This document shows, piece after piece, positions 1 through 7,427 of a DNA stretch of 11,156 bases. Source of the stretch: an uncultured Clostridia bacterium (GTDB lineage Bacteria; Bacillota; Clostridia; Oscillospirales; Acutalibacteraceae). How positions within the stretch are numbered: position 1 is the stretch's first letter; every line of letters begins with the position of its first letter. Made by a program: the position numbers and the translations under genes. Location of the stretch: the NCBI GenBank assembly GCA_937895645.1, contig CALBKQ010000216.1:1-11156 (forward strand), given 5' to 3'. Below the pieces are notes generated by a model. That model worked only from the letters and a program-made list of their open reading frames with translations, had not been told where the DNA came from and searched no databases.

Positions 1-201
1 TACTATTTCACTGTCGGTATCCGTAAGAGGTGCATCAAAAAATTCTGCAAGCTCTTTAGAAAGAGTTGTTTTTCCCGAACCGCTTTCTCCAACCAATGCT
101 ATTTTTTCCCCTGAATTTATCGTCATATTTATATCTTTTAACACGTGGTGATTTCCAAAATGTAAATTCAAATGTTCTACTTTGATTTTTGTATTATTCA
201 T
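1..201 (-). CDS. ABC transporter ATPase N-terminus (PstB-like), 3' end cut by window, possibly chimeric
   Basis: The 67 visible residues start with MNNTKIKVEHLNLHFGNHHV, which reads like the first beta strands of an ABC ATPase and most like PstB, the ATP-hydrolysing subunit of the phosphate importer. The ATG at 199-201 follows a strong GAGGAG ribosome binding site at 205-210. A Walker A motif, GESGSGKTT, lies at about residues 38-46, but PstB proteins normally carry GPSGCGKST there. Downstream, KELAEFF followed by DTDSEIV resembles the P-loop and DTD region of shikimate kinase more than an ABC domain, although an unusual ABC loop of PstB-like length cannot be excluded. Q-loop, signature and Walker B lie beyond the left edge. 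The gene sits 34 bases after a reading frame ending in PstA sequence, which fits a pst operon order (pstA then pstB). Confident that it is a P-loop nucleotide-binding protein; the exact family is uncertain. Confidence 0.6.
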   Translation of the reverse strand, partial: MNNTKIKVEHLNLHFGNHHVLKDINMTINSGEKIALVGESGSGKTTLSKELAEFFDAPLTDTDSEIV

Positions 202-235
202 ATTCTCCTCTAATCTGCCTTTGCATCATTTATTA

Positions 236-802
236 CTACTCACCCTTTATCCGGTTACGGATTAACACTTTCGTCAAAACATTAATGCAAAATACCACTA
301 CCAATAAAACAAGGGCAATTCCAAAGGCTACATCATATTTGGCCTTGGACATACTCAAATATAATTCAATCGTTAGTGTACCGCCCGACTCCAGAATCTT
401 TGTGAAATATCCTTTTGCGCTGTTTGGCAGCAAGTATCCGCTTCCTGCCGTAAACAAAAGAGCGGCCGACTCTCCCACGATTCTTCCGATTGCAAGAATT
501 ACACCTGCTACAAGTTTTACTTTTAATGTATCAGGTAAAATGTGTTCACTGCCAAAAAGGTTGCCACCTAAAAAGTGGTCAGTTACAAGCACGCAAATAG
601 TTGAAAGTATTGTGCTGACAATGAACATGATACCACCCATTACAGGCGTACCTTGTTTTGACTTGTGCCAAGCAGGACCAATATCAAGAATAGTTTGACC
701 GAATTTTAACTTTCTAAGCCAAGGAATAAGCACAAATCCTAATAAAAATGCTATTAAGAAACTTAAAACCGCCGCCATAATCAATGCTACATAAATATTC
801 AT
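236..802 (-). CDS. In-frame hybrid: MraY N-terminus joined to PstA C-terminus
   Basis: Numbering is from the ATG at 800-802 (188 residues). Its AAGGAG site at 811-816 lies 8 bases upstream, a better fit than the GTG at 806-808. Residues 1 to about 88 are the start of MraY, the membrane enzyme that makes lipid I. They show two membrane segments (about 4-26 and 55-75) and the conserved loop with KFGQTILDIGPAWHKSKQGT and PVMGG. From about residue 99 the sequence is PstA, the phosphate ABC permease: AGVILAIGRIVGESAALLFT, then LTIELY, then a last membrane segment near 157-178. The MraY catalytic DD pair and the later Asn/Asp and His motifs are absent, and so is most of PstA. MraY is usually about 320 residues and PstA about 290. 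Position right after murF is where mraY belongs; the C-terminal half fits the pstB-like gene that follows. As written, neither activity is likely. Assembly chimera or real fusion is unresolved. Confidence 0.8.
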   Translation of the reverse strand: MNIYVALIMAAVLSFLIAFLLGFVLIPWLRKLKFGQTILDIGPAWHKSKQGTPVMGGIMFIVSTILSTICVLVTDHFLGGNLFGSEHILPDTLKVKLVAGVILAIGRIVGESAALLFTAGSGYLLPNSAKGYFTKILESGGTLTIELYLSMSKAKYDVAFGIALVLLVVVFCINVLTKVLIRNRIKGE

Positions 803-814
803 AATCACAACTCC

Positions 815-2176
815 TTATTCAACATCCCACTTTTTATAAATGTTTTCAAAAATTTCTTCTAATTTCATTCCGCGACTTGCCTTGAAAAGGATTGTATCAC
901 CTTTTTGAAGCTCGTTTACAAGAATTTCTGTAAGTTCTGCTTTATCAGTGAAGTTTTGCACATTTGAAAGACCAGCTTTCAAAGCACTATCTGCCATATA
1001 TTTTGACTCATTACCTACTGTATAAAGAACATCTACACCACAGTTGGCTGCATATTCGCCTACCATTCTATGTGCTTGTTCACTGAAACTGCCCAATTCA
1101 AGCATATCACCAAGCACTGCGATTTTTCTTTGCTTTGCTATTTTGCAAAGAGAGTTAAGACCTGCTTTTTGTGAGTCAGGGCTTGCGTTGTAACAATCTT
1201 CAATAAATATTACGCCCTTAACCTCTTTAATTCTTTGACGCATACCTGACGGTGTGTAGTTTTTAAGTCCGTTTGCAATATTTTCAGGTGATATTTTATA
1301 TTCAAGTCCTACTGCAAAGGAAACAAGAGCATTGTAAACATTGTGAATACCAACCGTTGGGATTGTTATTTTTTGCTTTATATCTCCTTTAATTGCTACA
1401 AACTCTGTTGTAAGACCTATTTCCTTAATATCAACTGCGCGTACATCACAGTTTTTATTATCAATACCGAAGAAAACCACTTTATAATCTTGGAGTTTCA
1501 CAGTTGAGAGCTTGTCGTCATCACCATTAAGGAATACAGGTGAGCCTTTTTTAAGACCTTCAAGAATTTCAAGTTTTGCTTGTAAAATACCGTCACGAGA
1601 ACCTAAAATTTCAATATGAGAAACACCAATATTGGTAATAATTGCGCAATCGGGTTTTGCACAGTTTGTAAGCACTGAAATCTGACCAAACCCATCCATA
1701 CCCATTTCAATTACTGCATTTTTTGTTGTTTTTTCTAACCTGAAAAGTGTTCTTGGCATTCCGATTTCGTTATTGAAATTGCCTTCTGTTTTAAGAGTTT
1801 CGCCTTTTTGTGCCATTACACAGGCTACCATTTCTTTTGTAGTGGTTTTACCCACACTACCTGTCAATGCAATAAGCAACAAATCAGGGAATGTACTTTT
1901 ATAATATGATGCAAAATCTAAAAGTGCGTCTTTTGTATCTTTAACATAAATTACAGGCGCTTCACACTCCACTTTTTTGTGGCAGACTATTGCACCAACA
2001 CCTTTTTCTGCAACATCTTTCACGAAATCGTGACCATCAAAGCGTTCACCTTTGATTGCGAAAAAGAGTGTGTTTTCATCAATATCTCTGCTATCAATCG
2101 ACACACGTTTTATTATATTTTGAGAATCTACAACTGTTCCTAATGCTTTTGCAATTTCATTGGCTTTTAAGTTCAT
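815..2176 (-). CDS. murF: UDP-MurNAc-tripeptide--D-alanyl-D-alanine ligase MurF
   Basis: Cytoplasmic ATP-dependent ligase that adds D-Ala-D-Ala to UDP-MurNAc-L-Ala-D-Glu-meso-DAP, the last soluble step before MraY. The 453-residue length is normal. The N-terminal substrate domain has SIDSRDID (26-33) and FFAIKGERFDGHDF (38-51). The Mur ligase central domain has the P-loop TGSVGKTTTKE (105-115), TEGNFNNEIGMP (130-141), AVIEMGMDGFG (154-164) and the NIGVSHIEILGSRDGI stretch (182-197). The C-terminal domain has HNVYNALVSFAV (278-289), DCYNASPDS (327-335), LGDMLELG (355-362) and KASRGMKLE (432-440), all typical of MurF. The ATG follows a TAGGAG site that overlaps the murE stop codon, only 9 bases away, so translation is probably coupled to murE. 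It ends 12 bases before the hybrid MraY-like frame. No truncation or missing catalytic residue seen. Confidence 0.96.
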   Translation of the reverse strand: MNLKANEIAKALGTVVDSQNIIKRVSIDSRDIDENTLFFAIKGERFDGHDFVKDVAEKGVGAIVCHKKVECEAPVIYVKDTKDALLDFASYYKSTFPDLLLIALTGSVGKTTTKEMVACVMAQKGETLKTEGNFNNEIGMPRTLFRLEKTTKNAVIEMGMDGFGQISVLTNCAKPDCAIITNIGVSHIEILGSRDGILQAKLEILEGLKKGSPVFLNGDDDKLSTVKLQDYKVVFFGIDNKNCDVRAVDIKEIGLTTEFVAIKGDIKQKITIPTVGIHNVYNALVSFAVGLEYKISPENIANGLKNYTPSGMRQRIKEVKGVIFIEDCYNASPDSQKAGLNSLCKIAKQRKIAVLGDMLELGSFSEQAHRMVGEYAANCGVDVLYTVGNESKYMADSALKAGLSNVQNFTDKAELTEILVNELQKGDTILFKASRGMKLEEIFENIYKKWDVE

Positions 2177-2185
2177 TGTTTTCTC

Positions 2186-3619
2186 CTAAGATTTATTGAA
2201 ATAGTCCTTTACGATTTTTCTTTCGTCAAAGGGCTTTTTTTCGTTGCCTATAATCTGGTACATTTCGTGTCCCTTACCTGCAAGTAAAACCAAATCACCA
2301 TTTCTGGCTTTTGACAATGCAAATTCGATAGCCTGACGACGATTTTCAATTACCGCAATACGAGATTTTGCTTTTTCCATTCCGTACAGAATATCATTGA
2401 TAATAAGAATTGGATTTTCAGTTCTTGGGTTATCACTTGTGATAACTGCTATATCTGACAAATCTCCTGCTATTCTGCCCATTTCTGCCCGTTTGGATTT
2501 ATCACGGTCACCGCCACAACCAAATACGGTAATTACCCTGCCTTTTGTGAATTCACGAACACTACGAAGGATACTCTCAAGTCCGTCTGGGGTATGAGCA
2601 TAGTCAATCATAACAGTAAAATTTCTTGGTATTTTTACAATTTCAGCTCTGCCCTTTATGTAATCAAGATTTTTACATGCTTCCGAAATATCGTTAATTG
2701 AAAATCCCATATTAATTAGCACTGCAACTGCACATAATGAGTTATAAACTGTAAATCTACCGGGAATTCTCAATTCAATTCTACCAATGCAATCCATTCC
2801 CACAAACTCATATTTCACACCATTTTCTGTGCAAACTATATTTTTTGCGGTGTAATCTGCCTCATTATATATTGCTGATACGGTACTTAATGGGCAAGAG
2901 ATTTTATCTTTTATTGATTTTACATTATCATCATCAATATTTATACAGGCAAATTCTGTCATATTGAAAAGACGAAGTTTTGCCTCTGTATAACTCTGCA
3001 TATTGCCGTGATAATCAAGATGCTCGGGAGTAATGTTTGTAAACACTGCACCATGAAAATACAGTCCGTGAACACGCTCCTGATGAAGTCCTTGAGAAGA
3101 GACCTCCATTACACAGTATTCGCACCCGTTATCAACCATTTGTCTGAATAATTTATGCAGTTTCATTGGCTCGGGAGTTGTGAGACGTGCACTTTGTTCA
3201 CTATTGCCCGTACCATTTTTTATTGTACCTATTATTCCGCACTTTTTACCAAGATTCTGGAGAATACCTTTAATAAAAAATGCTGTTGAGGTTTTTCCAT
3301 TTGTGCCTGTTACACCTATAAGTTTAAGGTTTTCAGCAGGGTTCCCATAAAAATTTGCTGATATTTTTGCGTAAGCGCATCTTGTATTCTTGACGATAAT
3401 CTGATTTGCAATTCCTAAATCATTGGATGTAAGAACTGCCACAGCACCACTTTCAATAGCATTATTTGCTAGAGAATGACCATCGACACGATTACCATCA
3501 ATACATACATACAAGGCATTTTCTAAATTGTCTTTATTGTTATCCGTTACTCTTTCAACTTCCACATCTTCATACACATTAAGTGTTTCAACATCCTTAA
3601 GAAGAGTAGAAAGTTTCAT
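2186..3619 (-). CDS. murE: UDP-MurNAc-L-Ala-D-Glu--meso-DAP ligase MurE
   Basis: Cytoplasmic ATP-dependent ligase that adds the third residue of the peptidoglycan stem peptide. The 477-residue length is usual. Visible motifs in order: P-loop GVTGTNGKTS (102-111), TTPEP (147-151), EVSSQGLHQERVHG (172-185), TNITPEHLDYHGN (194-206), the AKLRLF motif (213-218) whose Lys214 is the expected carbamylated lysine, DYAHTPDGL (339-347), GCGGDRDKSKR (367-377), SDNPRTENP (395-403) and AGKGHE (447-452). The DNPR motif is the known marker of meso-diaminopimelate specificity, whereas lysine-adding enzymes differ there, so the wall of this organism is predicted to be the DAP type. The ATG is preceded by a GAGG site inside the 14-base gap after the PBP gene. 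Same operon as murF and ftsI. Confidence 0.96.
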   Translation of the reverse strand: MKLSTLLKDVETLNVYEDVEVERVTDNNKDNLENALYVCIDGNRVDGHSLANNAIESGAVAVLTSNDLGIANQIIVKNTRCAYAKISANFYGNPAENLKLIGVTGTNGKTSTAFFIKGILQNLGKKCGIIGTIKNGTGNSEQSARLTTPEPMKLHKLFRQMVDNGCEYCVMEVSSQGLHQERVHGLYFHGAVFTNITPEHLDYHGNMQSYTEAKLRLFNMTEFACINIDDDNVKSIKDKISCPLSTVSAIYNEADYTAKNIVCTENGVKYEFVGMDCIGRIELRIPGRFTVYNSLCAVAVLINMGFSINDISEACKNLDYIKGRAEIVKIPRNFTVMIDYAHTPDGLESILRSVREFTKGRVITVFGCGGDRDKSKRAEMGRIAGDLSDIAVITSDNPRTENPILIINDILYGMEKAKSRIAVIENRRQAIEFALSKARNGDLVLLAGKGHEMYQIIGNEKKPFDERKIVKDYFNKS

Positions 3620-3633
3620 TAAATTGTACCTCG

Positions 3634-5850
3634 TTAATCCGTCACATTTTCACTTGAACGGAAATATACTGTAATTATTGCACCTGTTTCTGCTTTTGTG
3701 TCGGCAGGAATACTTTGTTTGTATGAAAGCACTTGACCTGCACCCTGAGTTGTACCTGCAATCTTGATATTAAAGCCTGAATTGACTGCTAAACGATTGG
3801 CGTCAGCAAGTGTAAGACCTGTAAGATTTGGTACTGTTGCAGTTTGTTTTTCTGCATTTTCTTCTGTATATACAACAATTACACCGTTCTTTGGCATTGA
3901 CTGATTTGCAGATGGCATTTGTGAAACTACTGTCTCACCATTACCAACAACTTTAACTGTAAATCCACTTGCTTTTGAACGGACTTTTGCTGATTCAACA
4001 CCAACAAGATTTGGTGCAGTAACAGTTGCCTGAGCCAATTCTTTATCGCTGTATTGCGGGTCAATATTGAGATAAGCAAGAATATTCTCAAAAATTCTGC
4101 CTGCTACCGGAGCAGCACCTGAACCACCTGTTGCATAATACAATGGTTCGTCAACTGCAATCAAAACTGCAATTTGTGGGTCATTTGCAGGAGCAAAACC
4201 TGCAAATGATGCGATACACATATCGTCTGTATTAAGTTTTTCACTTGTACCTGTTTTGCCTGCTACGTGGTAACCTGCAACGTAGGCATTTTTTGCAGTA
4301 CCCCATACAACAACCTGTTCCATAAGGTCGCACATTATGTTGGCAGTTTTTTCTGAGATAACCTGTCTTTTAACTTTTGGTTCAGTTTCTGAAATGATAT
4401 TACCGTCTTCATCAAGAACTTTATCGACGATATAAGGTGTCATAAGTTTGCCACCATTACCAAGTGACGCAACTGCTGTAATCATCTGAATTGGAGTCGC
4501 TTGGAAAGTCTGGCCAAAAGATGCAGATGAAAGTTCTGCAATACCCATTCTATCAACTGTGTAGTATGTTTTATTAGGTACGGGAGCTGCCTCTGACGGC
4601 AAGTCAACACCTGTTTTTTCTGTAAAACCAAATGCTTCAAAGTATTTGCTGAATGTATGTTTACCTAATTTCTGACCTAATGTTATGAAATATGTATTAC
4701 AGGAATTAGGAAGAGCTTCGGCAACTGTCTGAGTACCGTGAGCTTTATGGTTATAACAATGTTGATAATAATTTGCAACTTTTATTGAACTTGTGCAGTT
4801 ATATGTACTTGTTGTAGTAATTGCACCCTCTTCAAGTCCTGCAGCAGCAACAAAAAGTTTGAATACTGAGCCAGGTTCATAAGAGTCACTTACCACTCTG
4901 TTTCGCCACTGTGAAAAAAGCGCATTGCTTTCTGCTTGTGACTTTTGTGCTGAATCTTCAATTTTTGAAATTTCCTCAAGAACAGAGTTTGAATAGATTT
5001 TGTAAGGTGAATTCAAGTCGTAGTCGGGCATTGTTGACATACCAAGAATTGCGCCTGTTTTAACGTCCATAACAATTCCATAAGCGTATTTTGCCTGAGT
5101 TTCCTGGATTGCCTGGGACAACTGTTGTTCAAGATAATACTGTATTACTTCGTCAACAGTAAGCACAAGGCTTTTACCTTGTTCAGCATCATAAGTTGTT
5201 TCATAATCGTTTGGCATTTCACCGGATAAAGCATTTTTTGCGGTAATAATTCGACCTGCCTCACCTGTTAAAATATCGTTATATTTAAGTTCGAGTCCTG
5301 AACGTCCTGTATCTTCAGAGCCTGTAAAGCCAAGCACAGTTGACGCAAATGAGCCAAGTGGGTAATAGCGTTTTGTGTCAGGGTCAATGCCTACAATTGT
5401 ACTGAGTTTCTGGTCTTTATGCTTTGACAAATACTCTTTAAGGGCATCTTTTTGACTGTTATCAATCTGACCTATGATTTTTTCATAACCGCTTTCACTA
5501 CGATTCACCTTTTTTGTAACAGTTTCAGGGTCAAGGTCAAAAATTTCAACAAAGCCGTCAACGAGGAGTGTTTTTTGCTCATCAGTTTTAATTTTTGACG
5601 GATTTATATACACAAGCCATGCAGACGCACTTTGCGCGAGGACTTTCATATTTGAATCATAAATTGTACCACGATTTGCATTTACAATCGTATCACTTAA
5701 CTGATTTTTTTCTGCTTTAAGGCGATACTCTTCACCCTTGATTACCTGTAACCAGAAAAGATTACCAATAAGGCAAAGTAAAAAAGCACAGAACACGCCA
5801 AATGCGATAAGAGAACGCAATTCCATTCTTTTTGTAGGCTTTCTGTTCAT
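3634..5850 (-). CDS. ftsI: Class B penicillin-binding protein with two PASTA domains (FtsI/PBP2B type)
   Basis: Septal D,D-transpeptidase that crosslinks new peptidoglycan, membrane anchored with the catalytic domain outside. A longer frame begins at a TTG at 5871, but an AAAGGGG site (5859-5865) lies 8 bases before the ATG at 5848-5850, so the protein is 738 residues. A basic N-terminus is followed by one membrane segment (about 13-36), the PBP dimerisation region with RGTIYD (60-65), and the transpeptidase domain. Its catalytic triad motifs are SVFK (Ser328-Lys331), SCN (383-385) and KTGT (532-535). Two PASTA repeats follow at about 610-663 and 671-730. In Bacillus subtilis PBP2B carries two PASTA domains and SpoVD one, and both map just before murE, so the division role is preferred. 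A sporulation-specific SpoVD role cannot be ruled out from sequence. Downstream of the ftsL-like gene by 94 bases, with murE 14 bases after it. Confidence 0.93.
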   Translation of the reverse strand: MNRKPTKRMELRSLIAFGVFCAFLLCLIGNLFWLQVIKGEEYRLKAEKNQLSDTIVNANRGTIYDSNMKVLAQSASAWLVYINPSKIKTDEQKTLLVDGFVEIFDLDPETVTKKVNRSESGYEKIIGQIDNSQKDALKEYLSKHKDQKLSTIVGIDPDTKRYYPLGSFASTVLGFTGSEDTGRSGLELKYNDILTGEAGRIITAKNALSGEMPNDYETTYDAEQGKSLVLTVDEVIQYYLEQQLSQAIQETQAKYAYGIVMDVKTGAILGMSTMPDYDLNSPYKIYSNSVLEEISKIEDSAQKSQAESNALFSQWRNRVVSDSYEPGSVFKLFVAAAGLEEGAITTTSTYNCTSSIKVANYYQHCYNHKAHGTQTVAEALPNSCNTYFITLGQKLGKHTFSKYFEAFGFTEKTGVDLPSEAAPVPNKTYYTVDRMGIAELSSASFGQTFQATPIQMITAVASLGNGGKLMTPYIVDKVLDEDGNIISETEPKVKRQVISEKTANIMCDLMEQVVVWGTAKNAYVAGYHVAGKTGTSEKLNTDDMCIASFAGFAPANDPQIAVLIAVDEPLYYATGGSGAAPVAGRIFENILAYLNIDPQYSDKELAQATVTAPNLVGVESAKVRSKASGFTVKVVGNGETVVSQMPSANQSMPKNGVIVVYTEENAEKQTATVPNLTGLTLADANRLAVNSGFNIKIAGTTQGAGQVLSYKQSIPADTKAETGAIITVYFRSSENVTD

Positions 5851-5900
5851 TTTTCTCGCCCCTTTCGACAAAATTTAATTACCTCATACAATAAAACAAC

Positions 5901-5924
5901 GAGAGTCAAGAATTCTTAACTCCC
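5901..5924 (-). promoter_or_regulatory. 24-base inverted repeat between ftsL-like gene and ftsI
   Basis: On the minus strand two arms, GGGAGTTAAG and CTTGACTCTC, flank AATT. In RNA all ten positions pair, two of them as G-U, giving a 10-bp stem with a tetraloop. A broken T-rich stretch (GTTGTTTTATT) follows, so it could act as a weak terminator or attenuator. As DNA it is a near-perfect palindrome around the AAGAATTCTT core and could bind a dimeric regulator. It sits in a 94-base gap, the largest inside this otherwise tightly packed operon. The right arm contains TTGACT, a good -35 element, but no convincing -10 lies at the right distance. The function is unknown. Confidence 0.45.
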
Positions 5925-5944
5925 TTTGCTTTCAATTCAATATA

Positions 5945-6463
5945 TTATTTGTTGTTTGCTTTTATTACATCGGACCTGTCTGTGTTTTCACCATTAGAAA
6001 CCACTACGCTATCACTTGAAGACAAGTCAACATAAACCACCTGATAATCCTGTACTTTTACCATTCCAAGAACATTGGCGGCGTAATCTTCAACATTATT
6101 TATTGATACCATTGAACTTAAAGCATTGTTCAATTTAATTGAGTCACTTTGCGCAAGTTCAATTGCATATTCTTTATTACTGATATCACGATTTATTTCA
6201 TCAAGCTGAACTCGGCTATAAATAGCAAGTGCCATAAACATAAGAATTGCAACTGCTACCGCAAAGGCTTTTCGTGCTTGTTTTGCAGCTATCTGTGTTT
6301 CGTTTCGTACCTGCGCTGCAGTAGGTCTTGCTTTTTTTACAACTTTAAGAGGTGGAGTTTTTTGTGGCGCAGGTTTCATTTTAGGCGCAGCATTGCTAGT
6401 CGAAACCACTCTTGGTTCAAACTGTTCAATGTTATATGACTTGTAAGCATTGTACTGTGCCAT
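5945..6463 (-). CDS. ftsL: FtsL/DivIC-like septum formation protein
   Basis: Small bitopic divisome protein, expected between rsmH and the PBP in dcw clusters, where FtsL belongs. A longer frame starts at a GTG at 6491-6493 with no ribosome binding site. The ATG at 6461-6463 has AAAGGAAG (6471-6478) 7 bases upstream, giving 172 residues. A cytoplasmic tail of about 65 residues is rich in Lys, Arg, Ala and Pro. A single membrane segment lies at about 66-82 (AFAVAVAILMFMALAI). A predicted coiled coil follows (about 84-120), then DYAANVLGMVKVQDYQVVYV, the usual ending of FtsL/DivIC proteins. After that is an acidic and Ser-rich tail. FtsL proteins are poorly conserved in sequence, so the call rests on topology, the LGM motif and the position. 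The extended basic tail is longer than in E. coli or B. subtilis FtsL. Confidence 0.82.
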   Translation of the reverse strand: MAQYNAYKSYNIEQFEPRVVSTSNAAPKMKPAPQKTPPLKVVKKARPTAAQVRNETQIAAKQARKAFAVAVAILMFMALAIYSRVQLDEINRDISNKEYAIELAQSDSIKLNNALSSMVSINNVEDYAANVLGMVKVQDYQVVYVDLSSSDSVVVSNGENTDRSDVIKANNK

Positions 6464-6506
6464 ATCTAGTCTTCCTTTCACTTTAACTTCCACAACTTAT
6501 TTTTAT

Positions 6507-7421
6507 CTATCTTAATCTTTCGATTGTTCGAAGTTTTGCACTTCGACTTCTATTATTCATATCTAATTCCGTTTGCTTTGCTGAAACGCCCTTATTTATA
6601 AGTTTGCCTTCAGGTGTTTTTCCACACACGCAAACAGGAAACTCTTTAGGACAAGTGCACCCTATTGTAAATTCACGAAACTTTTCTTTTACTGTTCTGT
6701 CTTCAAGAGAGTGGAATGTAATTATTGAAAGTCTGCCACCCACTTTAAGACTATGGAACATATCGTCAACCGCCTGTGCAAGAGTTGAGAGTTCATCATT
6801 AACCTCAATTCTTATTGCCTGAAAAGTTTTTCTTGCAGGATGTCCGTCACGACGATATTTTGCGGGAACTGAGTCTTTAATAATTTCTGCAAGTTCCAAC
6901 GTAGTTTCTATACTTTTTTCACTTCTTGCTTTAACAATGTTTCTCGCAATGCTTTTTGCAAATTTATCTTCACCATAGCGAAAGATTATATTTGCGATTT
7001 CCTGCTCGGAATATCCGTTCACCACATCAAATGCACTTTTACCCGATTTGCTCATTCGCATATCAAGTGGCGCGTCGTGATGAAATGAAAATCCTCTTTC
7101 AGCGGTATCAAGTTGAAACGAACTGACACCTAAATCTGCAAGAATTCCATCAGCTTGTCTGCCATTTAATATACCTTTTATATTATTAAAATTATCGTTG
7201 ACTATCTCTACCTGAGGTGCAGAACCTATACGCTCTGTTATTACCTGAATGGCGTCGGGGTCACGGTCAATAGCAACAAGAACACCGTCCGGGATGCGTT
7301 CAAGGATTGCTCTCGAATGCCCCGCTCCGCCACAGGTACAATCAACATACAAACCTTCTGATTTAATATTGAGAGAGTTTATTGTCTCTTCAAACAAAAC
7401 CGAAATATGTGAAAATTCCAT
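6507..7421 (-). CDS. rsmH: 16S rRNA (cytosine1402-N4)-methyltransferase RsmH
   Basis: S-adenosylmethionine-dependent enzyme (formerly MraW) that N4-methylates C1402 in the decoding centre of 16S rRNA. The 304-residue length is typical. Motifs: HISVLFEE (5-12), the SAM-binding DCTCGGAGHS (27-36), AIDRDPDAI (50-58), ADLGVSSFQLD (95-105), GFSFHHDAPLDMRM (110-123), HPARKTFQAIRIEVNDEL (194-211), ITFHSLEDRTVK (234-245), then a Cys cluster CTCPKEFPVCVCG (255-267) and the basic NNRSRSAKLR end (289-298). All are the classic RsmH signature. The ATG lies 6 bases after the mraZ stop and has no good Shine-Dalgarno sequence (only GGTAAT), so translation probably depends on ribosomes finishing mraZ. The gap to the ftsL ATG is 43 bases. 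Confidence 0.97.
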   Translation of the reverse strand: MEFSHISVLFEETINSLNIKSEGLYVDCTCGGAGHSRAILERIPDGVLVAIDRDPDAIQVITERIGSAPQVEIVNDNFNNIKGILNGRQADGILADLGVSSFQLDTAERGFSFHHDAPLDMRMSKSGKSAFDVVNGYSEQEIANIIFRYGEDKFAKSIARNIVKARSEKSIETTLELAEIIKDSVPAKYRRDGHPARKTFQAIRIEVNDELSTLAQAVDDMFHSLKVGGRLSIITFHSLEDRTVKEKFREFTIGCTCPKEFPVCVCGKTPEGKLINKGVSAKQTELDMNNRSRSAKLRTIERLR

Positions 7422-7427
7422 ATTTTA

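Noticed and set aside
189..698. Plus-strand frame of 169 codons
   Set aside because: Antisense to the MraY/PstA-like hybrid, which shows clear family sequence on the minus strand. It starts with low-complexity Tyr/Ser residues and matches no family.
2397..2597. Plus-strand frame inside murE
   Set aside because: Lies opposite the conserved MurE C-terminal motifs; no ribosome site or family character.
3634..5850. Sporulation-specific SpoVD as the identity of the PBP
   Set aside because: Two PASTA domains and the place directly after ftsL favour the division PBP; SpoVD of B. subtilis has one. Kept as an alternative, not the main call.
5881..5906. Internal promoter from the TTGACT in the 5901-5924 repeat
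   Set aside because: The best -10 match (TATGAG) sits only 15 bases away, too short and too weak.
6149..6439. Plus-strand frame opposite the ftsL-like gene
   Set aside because: Phe/Cys-rich translation of the complementary strand of a recognised membrane protein gene.
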